Shown here in pieces: positions 51,821 through 60,917 of a stretch of DNA of 64,000 bases. Position 1 is the stretch's first letter; the number at the start of each line of letters is the position of its first letter. A program made the position numbers and the translations under genes. This DNA is from UBA1724 sp051884615 (GTDB lineage: Bacteria; Verrucomicrobiota; Lentisphaeria; Oligosphaerales; Oligosphaeraceae). The stretch covers positions 15,028 to 79,027 of the forward strand of contig JBJEVT010000001.1 of NCBI GenBank assembly GCA_051884615.1, in the 5' to 3' direction. Below the pieces are notes generated by a model. It did not search any database, had not been told where the DNA came from, and saw nothing but the letters and a program-made list of their open reading frames with translations.

Positions 51821-52825
51821 ATGACCATCCGAGAACTGGCCAAAGCGCTGAATCTCTCCGCAGCAACGGTCTCCGCCGCCCTCTCCCGCCATCCCGAGAG
51901 ATACCACCTCTCCGCCAAGACGGTCCAACGGGTGCGGGCGTTCGCCAACCAGGCGGGATACGTCCCCAATCAGCTGGCCATCAAACTCTTCAACAAGGAA
52001 TCCCAGAATGCCGTGGGACTCCTCTTCCTCCAGGGCTCCGCCGACGACCGCACTCTCCCCGTCCTCAATGCCGCCATGCGCTTCCTGACGGAACACCACA
52101 GGGAACACCAGGTCTTCAGCTGCCTGGACATCCATACGGACCGCACCTCCTTTCCCGAAGCCATCCGCCATATCCGGGGCATGAAGCTCCAGCATCTGGT
52201 GGTCATCGGCGGCGTCATGCGCCTCTATCCCCTCACCCCGCAACTCTACCAGGGGCTCCAACTCTATTTCCCCGACTATGACGACTATCTGAACCCCATC
52301 CCCGACTTCCCGCGCTTCGTGGGCATCTCCGACCGCCGACAGTTCCACCACCATCTGATGGAACGCATCGCCCGCCAGGGACTGGGCCCCGTGGCCACCC
52401 ATGAGGCCGTGGCAGACCTGTGCGACGAATGGCAGGGGGAGTGGGCCCGGGTGCTGGGAGACAACTCCGCCGAGGTGAACTGCTTCAAGGTGGGAAGGGA
52501 CTATGCCGAGGAACTCCTGCCCCTGATCCGGCAGGGGAAATGCCGCACCATCGTGGTCCACCACGACCGCATCGCCGTGGGAATCATGCGCCGACTCCTG
52601 GAGGCGGGCATCCGGATTCCCGGACAGGTCCAGATTTTCGGATACAACGATTCCGAGTTCGCCCCCTACGCTCCCATCCCCCTCACCAGCGTCCGCACTC
52701 CCCTGGGAACCCTCGCCCAAAAGGTCCTGGAACACCTGGTGCTGGACACCCCCCTCCCCCAAACCCAATGCCAACCCCTGGAACTGATCCAGCGGGAATC
52801 CTCCCTCCCCCTGCCAGAAATATAA
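51821..52825 (+). CDS. LacI family transcriptional regulator
   Basis: The 334-residue protein has an N-terminal LacI-type helix-turn-helix (TIRELAKALNLSAATVSAALS, residues 2-22) and hinge, then a periplasmic-binding-protein-like effector domain (60-330; AVGLLFLQGS, VVHHDRIAVGIM and FGYNDSEFAP). It probably binds a sugar and represses the nearby SGNH and glycoside-hydrolase genes. The inverted repeats at 49416-49441 and 49475-49505 are candidate operators but this is not tested. It is co-directional with the SGNH gene. The downstream gap is the CTAG repeat. Confidence 0.9.
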   Translation: MTIRELAKALNLSAATVSAALSRHPERYHLSAKTVQRVRAFANQAGYVPNQLAIKLFNKESQNAVGLLFLQGSADDRTLPVLNAAMRFLTEHHREHQVFSCLDIHTDRTSFPEAIRHIRGMKLQHLVVIGGVMRLYPLTPQLYQGLQLYFPDYDDYLNPIPDFPRFVGISDRRQFHHHLMERIARQGLGPVATHEAVADLCDEWQGEWARVLGDNSAEVNCFKVGRDYAEELLPLIRQGKCRTIVVHHDRIAVGIMRRLLEAGIRIPGQVQIFGYNDSEFAPYAPIPLTSVRTPLGTLAQKVLEHLVLDTPLPQTQCQPLELIQRESSLPLPEI

Positions 52826-53110
52826 ACCCACGGAGGGGCTAGGAAATCTAGATTCCCTAGATTCCCTAGATTCCCTAGATTCCCTAGATTCCCTAGATTC
52901 CCTAGATTCCCNNNNNNNNNNNNNNNNNNNNNNNNNNNNNNNNNNNNNNNNNNNNNNNNNNNNNNNNNNNNNNNNNNNNNNNNNNNNNNNNNNNNNNNNN
53001 NNNNNNNNNNNCTAGATTCCCTAGATTCCCTAGATTCCCTAGATTCCCTAGATTCCCTAGATTCCCTAGAGCATCTAGGGCATCTAGCCCTTTGATTCCC
53101 CCTGGGACCA
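52826..53110 (-). repeat. Compound repeat copy C with expanded CTAGATTCC minisatellite
   Basis: At 52848-52911 there are seven complete CTAGATTCC units plus one base; at 53012-53065 six more, followed by CTAGAGCAT, CTAGGGCAT and CTAGCCC. The core on the minus strand is GGGCTAGATGCCCTAGATG, flanked by GGTCCCAGGGGG. Between the two runs is a 100-N gap. Copies A and B share the core. The array is longer than visible. Confidence 0.9.
52912..53011. other. Assembly gap (100 N)
   Basis: A run of exactly 100 N residues lies in the CTAGATTCC array. A fixed 100 is a scaffold placeholder, so the true repeat length is unknown. Confidence 0.98.
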
Positions 53111-53173
53111 ACCTTCCCGTCCGGGGCGCCCCGTTTTCGCCTTTCCGCGGTGTTCCGGCGTTCCGAAGGGATG

Positions 53174-53635
53174 TTATTTCACCACGAGGACGGGGACGGG
53201 GGATTGTTCCAGGAGGAGTTCCCGTTCCACGGTGAAGACATCCTTGTCCCGATAAAGTCCTTTGCGCCCGCCCATGATCACCGCATCCATGGACTTCTGG
53301 CGGATCAGCTGGAGGACGGCGTTGTTGAGGCGTCCCCGGAGGATGGTGGTTTCCAGGGGGATTTTGGCGGCCTGCGCCAACAGTCTGGCCCGCTGGAGAT
53401 AGGCTTCTCCCTTGGCGTGGATGGAGTCCTCCAGTTCCGCCCGCTCCTCGGAGACGAAGATCCGCATTTGCTGGAGATAGTCCATGGTGGCGGTGTCCAC
53501 CACATAGGCGGCGGTGAGTTCGCTCTGGAGACCCCGGGCCAGCTTCAGGGCGAAGGCGATGGCCTCCTCGGACTCGGCGGAGCCGTCCACCACGAGAAGG
53601 ATTCGTTTGAGAAAGGCGCTTTTCTCGCTATCCAT
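53174..53635 (-). CDS. Universal stress protein
   Basis: The 153-residue UspA-type protein has a RILLVVDGSAESEEAI start, an ATP-loop region GGRKGLYRD, and PVPVLVVK at the C-terminus. Known members bind ATP or act as stress regulators. It overlaps the V-ATPase D gene stop by eight bases, suggesting membership of the V-ATPase operon as its last gene. Gap to the repeat downstream holds no gene. Confidence 0.85.
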   Translation of the reverse strand: MDSEKSAFLKRILLVVDGSAESEEAIAFALKLARGLQSELTAAYVVDTATMDYLQQMRIFVSEERAELEDSIHAKGEAYLQRARLLAQAAKIPLETTILRGRLNNAVLQLIRQKSMDAVIMGGRKGLYRDKDVFTVERELLLEQSPVPVLVVK

Positions 53636-54281
53636 GGGTCTCCTCTTCCGTCTTACGTTGCGCTGCCTCTAGCCGTTTCTTGATGAGCTTGCTGGTGAAG
53701 AAGGAATCCAACTCCTTTGATTCCAAGCTTTCGCCAATATAATGCAACGTCGCCTTGTAGTCGGGGATGAAGAGATGTTCCAACGCGTTGACCCGTCGCT
53801 GCGTTTTTTTCAGTTCCCTGGCCAGGAGCATGACGGTGGTTTCCAGTTCCGCCAGGGCGGCCACGGACTCCATCAGCTCCAGAAACTGCTTCATGGTGGC
53901 GTCCACCAGGGCGTCGGTGCCGGCGAAGCCGAACTGGGAGTGGAACTGGCTGTGCTGCGCCTGGATGCGGGGGATGCGGAAGCCCGCCAGCAGGGAGCTT
54001 TCCACCTTCACCTGGTGTTCGTAGTGGATTCCGCTGGCCACATTCCGGAGATGGAGCAGGCCATTCTGGGCGATGGCCCGGCGCAGAGTGCGGTAAGCCG
54101 TCTCCTGGCGCTCCTTCAATTCCCGCTGGACATTCTGGACCCGGTCCAGAAGCCGCATCATCTCCATCACCAGAATCTCCCGCTTCTGCTCCAGGAGGTT
54201 GTATCCCTCCGTGGCCATCTCCAGATCCCGCCGGAGATTCAGCTGGACGCTCTTGGTGGGCGCGACGTTGAGCCTTGCCAT
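53628..54281 (-). CDS. V-type ATP synthase subunit D
   Basis: The 217-residue protein has the NtpD/AtpD pattern: N-terminal NVAPTKSVQLNLRRDL, and two long coiled-coil helices over most of its length. It forms the central rotor shaft of V-type ATPase. It lies three bases after the B subunit gene. The order A-B-D matches other V-ATPase operons. Confidence 0.92.
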   Translation of the reverse strand: MARLNVAPTKSVQLNLRRDLEMATEGYNLLEQKREILVMEMMRLLDRVQNVQRELKERQETAYRTLRRAIAQNGLLHLRNVASGIHYEHQVKVESSLLAGFRIPRIQAQHSQFHSQFGFAGTDALVDATMKQFLELMESVAALAELETTVMLLARELKKTQRRVNALEHLFIPDYKATLHYIGESLESKELDSFFTSKLIKKRLEAAQRKTEEETHG

Positions 54282-54284
54282 GGC

Positions 54285-55679
54285 CTAGCCCTCGTAGTAT
54301 TGGTCCAATTCCTCGGAGGAGACCCGGAGCAGCTCGGAGCGGGGCAGAATCTTCAGGGCCTCCCAGCCCAGGGAGAGGGACTGCTCGATGGAGCGGTCCT
54401 CGTATTCGCCCTGGGTGATGACCGTGGACTCGAATTTCTCGCCGAACTTCATGTAGAGCTGGTCCATGGGGGAGAGCTCCTCCGTGCCGATGACCGCCGC
54501 CAGACTCCGGATGTCCTTCACCTTGGAATAAGCGGCGAAGAGCTGGGAGGCCACATGGGGATGGTCCTCCCGGCTGCGTCCCTTGCCGATGCCGTCCTTC
54601 ATCAGACGGGAGAGGGAGGGCAGCCCCGCCACCGGGGGATAGATGCCCCGCTGGTGCATCTCCCGGTCCAGCACGATCTGCCCCTCGGTGATGTATCCCG
54701 TGAGGTCGGGGACGGGGTGGGAGATGTCGTCGGAGGGCATGGTGAGGATGGGCATCTGGGTGATGGAGCCGCCGCCGGAGGAGAGCCGGCCCGCCCGCTC
54801 GTACATGGAGGCCAGGTCGCTATACAGATAGCCGGGATAGCCCTTGCGGCTGGGAATCTCGCCCCGGGCGGTGGCGATTTCCCGCAGGGCCTCGCAGTAG
54901 TTGGTCATGTCCGTGATGATGACCAGCACATGCATCCCCTCCTCGTAGGCCAGATATTCGGCCAGGGTCAGGGCGCTGCGGGGCGTCACCATGCGTTCCA
55001 CGGAGGGGTCGTCCGCCAGGGAGAGGAACATGGCCACGTTCCGCAGCACGCCGGACTGCTCGAAGGAATCCACGAAGAACCGTGCCACGTCGAACTTCAC
55101 GCCCATGGCCGCGAAGACGATGGCGAACTGCACATCCTCGTTCAGCAGCTTGGCCTGCCGGGCGATCTGGGCGGCGATGCGGTTGTGGGGAAGCCCGTTG
55201 CCCGAGAAGATGGGCAGCTTCTGTCCCCGCACCAGGGTGTTCATCAGGTCGATGGAGCTGATGCCCGTCTGGATGAAATCCCGGGGATATTCCCGGGAGT
55301 AGGGATTCACGGGCTCCCCGTTCACGTCCCGGTATTCCCGGGTGAGGGGCGGGGGAAGTCCGTCCTTGGGGCGTCCCAGGCCGTCGAAGACGCGGCCCAG
55401 CATTTCCTTGGCCACGGGGATTCGGAGGGAGTGTCCCAGGAAGCGGGAGCGGGTGGCGGAGCGGGAGAGGGCGTCCGTGCCTCCGAAGATCTGGACCAGG
55501 GCGGTGCGGGAGGTCACGTCCAGGACCTGTCCCAGGCGCATTTCCCCGTCGGGGGTGGCCACCTCCACCAGTTCGTCATAGGCAACTCCCTCCACGTTGT
55601 CCATGAAGACCAGGGGTCCGTCGATGTTTTTGACGCCGGTGTATTGGAGTCCGGCGCGGTTGGCTTTGGGTTCGGACAT
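54285..55679 (-). CDS. V-type ATP synthase subunit B
   Basis: The 464-residue non-catalytic subunit has FSGNGLPHNR in place of a Walker A loop, as expected, and EYLAYEEGMHVLVIITDMTNYCEAL. It forms a hexamer with subunit A. The gene ends three bases before D and follows A by six bases. Confidence 0.95.
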   Translation of the reverse strand: MSEPKANRAGLQYTGVKNIDGPLVFMDNVEGVAYDELVEVATPDGEMRLGQVLDVTSRTALVQIFGGTDALSRSATRSRFLGHSLRIPVAKEMLGRVFDGLGRPKDGLPPPLTREYRDVNGEPVNPYSREYPRDFIQTGISSIDLMNTLVRGQKLPIFSGNGLPHNRIAAQIARQAKLLNEDVQFAIVFAAMGVKFDVARFFVDSFEQSGVLRNVAMFLSLADDPSVERMVTPRSALTLAEYLAYEEGMHVLVIITDMTNYCEALREIATARGEIPSRKGYPGYLYSDLASMYERAGRLSSGGGSITQMPILTMPSDDISHPVPDLTGYITEGQIVLDREMHQRGIYPPVAGLPSLSRLMKDGIGKGRSREDHPHVASQLFAAYSKVKDIRSLAAVIGTEELSPMDQLYMKFGEKFESTVITQGEYEDRSIEQSLSLGWEALKILPRSELLRVSSEELDQYYEG

Positions 55680-55685
55680 GGGATG

Positions 55686-57461
55686 CTATTTTCCGTAGGT
55701 GGCGTGCTGATTTCCGATGGCCTCCAGCTCTCCCAGGAGTTGCTGTTCCAGGGCGCTCATGGCCTTCTTGTCCTCGTTGGAGATCTCGGATTTCATCCGG
55801 TTCATCTTGTCCAGGGAGGGGATGGCGCGGATTTCCGCCAGGGTGCCTCCGCTCTGGATCAGCTGCCGTGCCCGGGTGATGAAATTGGCCAGAAGCGCCA
55901 GCATCCAGAGCTGTTTCTCCGGGGCGCAGTACATATCCACGGCGTCGAAGGAGTTCTGCTGGAGGAAGGCGTTTTTGATGATTTCCGCCACAAAGAGCGT
56001 GAGGCGCTGGCCTTCGGGGAGGGCGTCGGGGCCCACCAGCTTGGCGATGCGCTGCAGGCTGGTCTCCTCCTGCAACACCCCCATGAGCACCTCCCGCTGC
56101 TCCTGCCAGGTCATGGCGCTCTTGCGCCACCAGGCCGCCGTCTCCGGCAGATATTCGCTGTAGGAATTGCGCCAGGAGATGGCCGGATAGTGCCGGGCGT
56201 TGGCCAGATCCCGGTCCAGGGCCCAGAAGCACCGGATGAACCGGGAGGTGTGCTGGGTCACCGGCTCGGAGAAGTCGCCGCCGGGAGGGGAGACGGCCCC
56301 GATGACGGAGACGGTGCCCTCGCCCCCCGCCAGGGTCTGCACCCGGCCCGCCCGCTCGTAGAAGGATGCCAGGCGGTTGGGCAGATAGGCGGGGAAGCCC
56401 TCGTCGGCGGGCATCTCCTCCAGACGGCCGGAGAGTTCCCGGAGGGCTTCCGCCCAGCGGCTGGTGGAGTCGGCCATGATGGCCACGTCGTACCCCATGT
56501 CCCGGTAGTATTCCGCCAGGGTGATGCCGGTGTAGATGGAGACCTCCCGGGCGGCCACGGGCATGTTGGAGGTGTTGGCGATGAGGATGGTGCGCTCCAT
56601 CAGGGAGCGTCCCGTCCGGGGATCCACCAGCTCCGGGAATTCCCGGAGCACCTCCGTCATCTCGTTGCCCCGTTCGCCGCAGCCGATGTAGACGATGATC
56701 TTGGCGTCGCACCACTTGGCAAGGGCCTGCTGGGTCATGGTCTTCCCCGTGCCGAAGCCGCCGGGAATGGCCGCGGCGCCGCCTTTCGCCAGGGGGAAGA
56801 AGGTGTCCACCACCCGGAGCCCCGTCACCAGCGGGGCGTCCAAGGGCAGACGCTGGAGGGAGGGCCGGGGCCGGCGCACCGGCCAGTACTGGAAGAGGGT
56901 CACCGGATGCTCCTCCCCCGTCTTCTCCTCCTGCAACACGCACAGCGCCGTCTTCCCGTCGTATTCCCCGGGGGCGACCAGCCGCGTCACCCTGCCCTGG
57001 CAACGGGGGGGCACCATCACCCGGTGCAGCACGCTCTCCGTCTCCTGCACCTCCCCCAGAATCTGGCCGGGGGAAAGAACATCCCCCTCCTTCACCACGG
57101 GACGGAAGGACCACTTCCGCTCCAAATCCAGGGCGGGAGCCTTCACGCCGCGGGGAATGAAGGAGCCGGATTGCTCCGCAATGGACTTCAGGGGACGCTG
57201 GATGCCGTCGTAGATGTTCCCCAGAAGCCCGGGGCCCAGGCACACCGACAAAGGACGCCCGGAGCAGAACACGGGCTCGCCGGGGCACAGCCCCGCCGTG
57301 TTCTCATAAACCTGGATGGTCGCCACATCCCCCCGGACGCGGATGACCTCCCCAATCAGGCGCAGATGGCCCACCTCCACCACCTCCAGCATGCCGGTGT
57401 GGTCCATGTGGCAGGCCTCCACGATGGGGCCGTTGATGCGAGTGATGCTTCCTGTGTCCAT
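55686..57461 (-). CDS. V-type ATP synthase catalytic subunit A
   Basis: The 591-residue catalytic subunit has the Walker A GGFGTGKT (234-241), and the downstream GERGNEMTEVLREFPEL and SVIGAVSPPGGDF motifs. The start at 57461 (MDTGSITRING) has a good GAGGGAG site; MRES at 57479 overlaps the E stop and is an alternative. The enzyme uses or makes ATP coupled to H+ or Na+. The G-loop begins GGFG, not the usual GPFG. Confidence 0.95.
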   Translation of the reverse strand: MDTGSITRINGPIVEACHMDHTGMLEVVEVGHLRLIGEVIRVRGDVATIQVYENTAGLCPGEPVFCSGRPLSVCLGPGLLGNIYDGIQRPLKSIAEQSGSFIPRGVKAPALDLERKWSFRPVVKEGDVLSPGQILGEVQETESVLHRVMVPPRCQGRVTRLVAPGEYDGKTALCVLQEEKTGEEHPVTLFQYWPVRRPRPSLQRLPLDAPLVTGLRVVDTFFPLAKGGAAAIPGGFGTGKTMTQQALAKWCDAKIIVYIGCGERGNEMTEVLREFPELVDPRTGRSLMERTILIANTSNMPVAAREVSIYTGITLAEYYRDMGYDVAIMADSTSRWAEALRELSGRLEEMPADEGFPAYLPNRLASFYERAGRVQTLAGGEGTVSVIGAVSPPGGDFSEPVTQHTSRFIRCFWALDRDLANARHYPAISWRNSYSEYLPETAAWWRKSAMTWQEQREVLMGVLQEETSLQRIAKLVGPDALPEGQRLTLFVAEIIKNAFLQQNSFDAVDMYCAPEKQLWMLALLANFITRARQLIQSGGTLAEIRAIPSLDKMNRMKSEISNEDKKAMSALEQQLLGELEAIGNQHATYGK

Positions 57462-57475
57462 GGAAAGACTCTCCC

Positions 57476-58090
57476 TCATTTGTCGCAGGCGGCCACGTCC
57501 CGGCGGAACTCCTCCTGGAGCCGGTCGAGGCGCGCGCCGTAAGTGTTGTCGTAGGTGCGGGTGCCGTCCAGCGCCACCAGGCGGATGCCGCCCTCCACGG
57601 AGGGTTGGGCCTCCACCCGGACCTTCACGGGATGTCCCGCCAGCTCCGACAGCCATTGGGGAGTGACCAGCGCCAGGTCCTTTTCCGCCACCTGGGCCGT
57701 CATCTCCCTGTCTCCCATGGCCAGGAGGGCCTCCCGCGCCAGGGTCTCCAGAGAATGGCGGCGGTCCCGGTCGTCCCCCGGCAGCTCCCGCGCCTCCTCC
57801 AGGACGCTCCGGAAGAAGGTCTGGAGGCACTCCTCCCGCTTCCGCAGCCAGAGGCGCCGCTCCTCCATCCAGACGCCCTGGAGCAGGTTCCGGGCACTCC
57901 GCTCCGCGTCCTCGCGGGCGGTCCGCAGGGTGCGCTCCCGCACCTCCGCGGATTCCTTCTCCCAGCGTTCGCGGGCCTGGCTGGCGGCGGCATTGGCCCG
58001 CGCCACGATGCGGGAGGCGCGTTTCCGGGCTTCCGAAAGAATCTCCTGCTGAAGCCTCTCTTCCTGGGAATGGGTCTGGTTCTCTTCCAT
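57476..58090 (-). CDS. V-type ATP synthase subunit E
   Basis: The 204-residue protein has the long N-terminal helix (EERLQQEILSEARKRASRIV) and a C-terminal globular domain with EGGIRLVALDGTRTYDNTY. It is part of the peripheral stalk. It lies 22 bases after F and overlaps the A gene's alternative start. Confidence 0.9.
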   Translation of the reverse strand: MEENQTHSQEERLQQEILSEARKRASRIVARANAAASQARERWEKESAEVRERTLRTAREDAERSARNLLQGVWMEERRLWLRKREECLQTFFRSVLEEARELPGDDRDRRHSLETLAREALLAMGDREMTAQVAEKDLALVTPQWLSELAGHPVKVRVEAQPSVEGGIRLVALDGTRTYDNTYGARLDRLQEEFRRDVAACDK

Positions 58091-58112
58091 GAACGGGACA
58101 GCCGACTGCTGT

Positions 58113-58433
58113 CTATTTGGTTTCTATGATTTTCACACCCACGGCCTCGTAAATGAGCTGCTCCAGGGTCTGGGTCTTGCCTCGACGACCCCATACGTCC
58201 TCCACCGTGGCGATGTACGGCTTGGATGCCGTCAGCTTGTGGGCGGTCACCTGGGGCGCCAGCCACTGGGCCACCGGCCCTGTGAGCACCAGCACCACCA
58301 GCGCCTTGTCCGACAACGCCGCCTGGAAAGCCTCCAGGGCCTCCTGGGGCGTGGTCACCACGTCCCCGGGCACCCCGCCAAAGCGGAATCCCAGGGCGGT
58401 GTCGGCGTCGCCGATGAAGCGGAACGGGGTCAT
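58113..58433 (-). CDS. V-type ATP synthase subunit F
   Basis: The 106-residue protein has FIGDADTALGFRFGGV, and the alpha/beta fold of subunit F, with VLVLTGPVAQWL. It lies on the rotor beside D. It is between K and E genes in the operon. Confidence 0.9.
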   Translation of the reverse strand: MTPFRFIGDADTALGFRFGGVPGDVVTTPQEALEAFQAALSDKALVVLVLTGPVAQWLAPQVTAHKLTASKPYIATVEDVWGRRGKTQTLEQLIYEAVGVKIIETK

Positions 58434-58486
58434 GTTCTCCTGGCTCCTATGGTCGTGGAAACGGGCGGCTCAGGCGCCGGTCCTCC

Positions 58487-58840
58487 CTACATCTTGGTGT
58501 AAAGGAAGAGGGCCACCAGGAATCCGAAGAGGGCGATGCCCTCGCCCAGACCCACGAAGGCGATGGCCTTGCCCATGATCTCCGGCTTCTCGGCGGCGGC
58601 GCCCATGACGGCCGCGCCGATCTTCCCCACCGCATAGCCCGCGGAAAGGCAGCCGATGCCGATGGAGGCGGCGATGGCGTAGTAGAAGGCGGCGGGACGC
58701 TGGGCGTCCGCGACCTTCTGGACGGCATCCTGGGTGGTGGCACTGGCGGCGGCGTCCTGGGCCATGAGGGCGGGAGCGGCGGCCAGCGTCAGGAGGAGGA
58801 GGAAGGCGGCGAGGAAGCGGAAGCAGTTGGAGGTAGTCAT
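58487..58840 (-). CDS. V-type ATP synthase proteolipid subunit K
   Basis: The 117-residue protein has an N-terminal hydrophobic signal-like stretch (8-26), then a two-helix hairpin: AFYYAIAASIGIGCLSAGYA and AIAFVGLGEGIALFGFLVAL. The ion-binding Glu is E100 in GLGEG. It makes the membrane ring. The hairpin is of the 8-kDa type; the leader could be cleaved. The ATG at 58840 is chosen; an upstream one exists at 58888. Confidence 0.9.
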   Translation of the reverse strand: MTTSNCFRFLAAFLLLLTLAAAPALMAQDAAASATTQDAVQKVADAQRPAAFYYAIAASIGIGCLSAGYAVGKIGAAVMGAAAEKPEIMGKAIAFVGLGEGIALFGFLVALFLYTKM

Positions 58841-58906
58841 GTTGGTAGGATCTATCGGGTTGGATTGGGGGAATTTCGTGGGATTCAAAAAAAGAACCGG
58901 GGTGGA

Positions 58907-60859
58907 TTACTTCAGCTTGAAGGGGCGGTATTCCACACCGCCGCCCTGGAAGAAGCGGGAGAACATCTCGTAGTATTCCAGTCGGACGCACTGGATGGCC
59001 GCCACCATGCCCTCGAAGCCGATGACGAGGGCGTTGCCCAGGATGGCCACCAGGAGTTTGGCGAAGGTGCCGCCGGGGGCGCCGTCCAGCATGCCCATGA
59101 TGGAATGGATGGCCAGGCACAGGGCGGCGTGGGAGATGGCGTAGGCGCCGACACGGATGAAGGAGACGGTGCCGGAAAGGTATCCGGTGAGGGTCTCCAT
59201 GGTGTCGATGACCCCCTCCAGCAATCCCGCGAAGAGGCCGCCCTCCTCCCCCGAGAGGGAGTGGTGGTGGATGAGGTTGCCCAGGGGGATGCGGATCAGC
59301 AGCAGCACCAGGGGGGTGACGATGAAGAAGAGGGACCAGGGGCTGAATTTCCGGGTGACGATGGAGACCAGGGCGGTGATCAGGCAGGCCCAGTAGAAGA
59401 CCAGCCCCAGCACCCCGTATTTGTCAAAGGTGCCCTCGAAGTATTTCTTGGCGCGGAAGTGGTTGATGATGTTGAAGAGGAGGGAGACGCTGAGGAAGAC
59501 CACGCCCACGCCCACGGCGGTCATCAGCAGCTGGAAGAGGTCGCCGGTGTGCATGGGGGAGGGGGAGACCCACAGGCGGGGCAGCAGCTCCTCGTTGCCG
59601 AAGACGCTGCCGTAGAGGAGGCCGAAGACCATGGCGGAGCCGCCGCAGCACAGGAGCAGGGTCCCCACGTCCCGCGTCATGGCGGAGGCCTCCCGCTTCA
59701 GCCGGGCCATCAGACCCGCCAGGAAGAGGACGGCGCCCTGCCCCAGGTCGCCGAACATGAAGCCGAACATGATGACGAAGGTGAGGCCCACGAAGAAGGA
59801 GGGGTCCAGTTCGTGGTAGTTGGGCATCCCGAAATTGGTGACCAGCATCTGGAAGGGACGGGTGAGCCCGTTTCCGGAAAGCTGCACCGGCACCTGCTCC
59901 TCTCCATGGGAAAGCTCCTCCGCCTGGTCCGCATCCATGGCCTCCACCACGCCGGTGCTGTCCGTGGCCTTGTCCACCAGCTTCTGGAGGGCGGGAAGAT
60001 CCTGGGCGGGAAGCCACCCGGAAATGCAGTAGAGCTGTCGGCTGTGGCCGAACATCCCCTGGGCCTGGCGAATGGCCAGCAGCCCCTTCAGCTGACGCTG
60101 GATGGCAAGCAGCAGCCCGCCGTATTCCTCGCCCAGGGCCACCACCGCCAGGCGCGCCTGGTTGATGCGCACCCGCAATTCCTCCAGCCGGGCGTCGATC
60201 TGGCTGCGCTGCTCGCTCACCGAACCCGTGATCTCCGGCAGGGCGAATTTCCGGAAGCCCAGCTTCTCCAGGGTGTCCTCCACGGCGAAACGCTTTCGTC
60301 GGCTGGTCACCACCAGGAGCTCGCCGCCGTCCCCGGAGGGGGCGGGAATCAGCAGGGCGTCGTCCACCAGGGTCTGGCGTGCCCGCACCAGGGAATCCCC
60401 CTTCAGCACCCCCGCCTCCACGCAAAGCTGGGAGAGGTTCCGCAGGGTGTCCATGCGCAGGCTGGGGAAGGGGAAGCCCTCCAGGGCGCGGCTCTGCTGC
60501 TGCAGCCCGGTCTGGCTCTCCAGGAGCTTGTTCAGATTCTGCTCCTCCTCCCGGTAGCGCTGGTCCACCTTGGTGAAAAGATCCCCGATCTCCTCCTGGG
60601 AGAGGTTGGTGACCGTCGGCGCCGCCTCCCCCTCCTCGATGCCCAGGGCCTCCAGCAGCACCGAACACCGGCGCAGCTTCTGCTCGATGTCCCGGATGTC
60701 CGTGCCCGTGTCCAGCTGCTCCAGCAGCCGGCTGCGGGAGGAGGAAGTGGCGTTGACCAGATGGAGAAGGCCAGAATGACCCAGGGCCTCGGTCAACTGG
60801 CTGAGATGCCGGTTGAAGACCAGGAGATTCACTTTGACCATTCGGTTGGGCAGAAACAT
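58907..60859 (-). CDS. V-type ATP synthase subunit I
   Basis: The 650-residue protein has a soluble N-terminal half (about 1-320, coiled-coil) and a membrane C-terminal half with about seven helices (330-640), including FFVGLTFVIMFGFMFGDLGQG and FIRVGAYAISHAALCLAIH, where the R is the key ion-path residue. It is the stator membrane subunit. The ATG at 60859 follows GGAG. It is next to K. Confidence 0.92.
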   Translation of the reverse strand: MFLPNRMVKVNLLVFNRHLSQLTEALGHSGLLHLVNATSSSRSRLLEQLDTGTDIRDIEQKLRRCSVLLEALGIEEGEAAPTVTNLSQEEIGDLFTKVDQRYREEEQNLNKLLESQTGLQQQSRALEGFPFPSLRMDTLRNLSQLCVEAGVLKGDSLVRARQTLVDDALLIPAPSGDGGELLVVTSRRKRFAVEDTLEKLGFRKFALPEITGSVSEQRSQIDARLEELRVRINQARLAVVALGEEYGGLLLAIQRQLKGLLAIRQAQGMFGHSRQLYCISGWLPAQDLPALQKLVDKATDSTGVVEAMDADQAEELSHGEEQVPVQLSGNGLTRPFQMLVTNFGMPNYHELDPSFFVGLTFVIMFGFMFGDLGQGAVLFLAGLMARLKREASAMTRDVGTLLLCCGGSAMVFGLLYGSVFGNEELLPRLWVSPSPMHTGDLFQLLMTAVGVGVVFLSVSLLFNIINHFRAKKYFEGTFDKYGVLGLVFYWACLITALVSIVTRKFSPWSLFFIVTPLVLLLIRIPLGNLIHHHSLSGEEGGLFAGLLEGVIDTMETLTGYLSGTVSFIRVGAYAISHAALCLAIHSIMGMLDGAPGGTFAKLLVAILGNALVIGFEGMVAAIQCVRLEYYEMFSRFFQGGGVEYRPFKLK

Positions 60860-60917
60860 TCTCGGCTCCGGGAAAATCTGGTGGCGGGAAAGGAGGGCGG
60901 GGTGGCGGGAAGGGAGG

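Noticed and set aside
52848..53092. CRISPR-like array
   Set aside because: The unit is 9 bp with no unique spacers, and no cas gene lies nearby.
52902..53111. A frame encoding GNLGNL repeats
   Set aside because: It is the translation of the minisatellite through the N gap; no evidence of expression.
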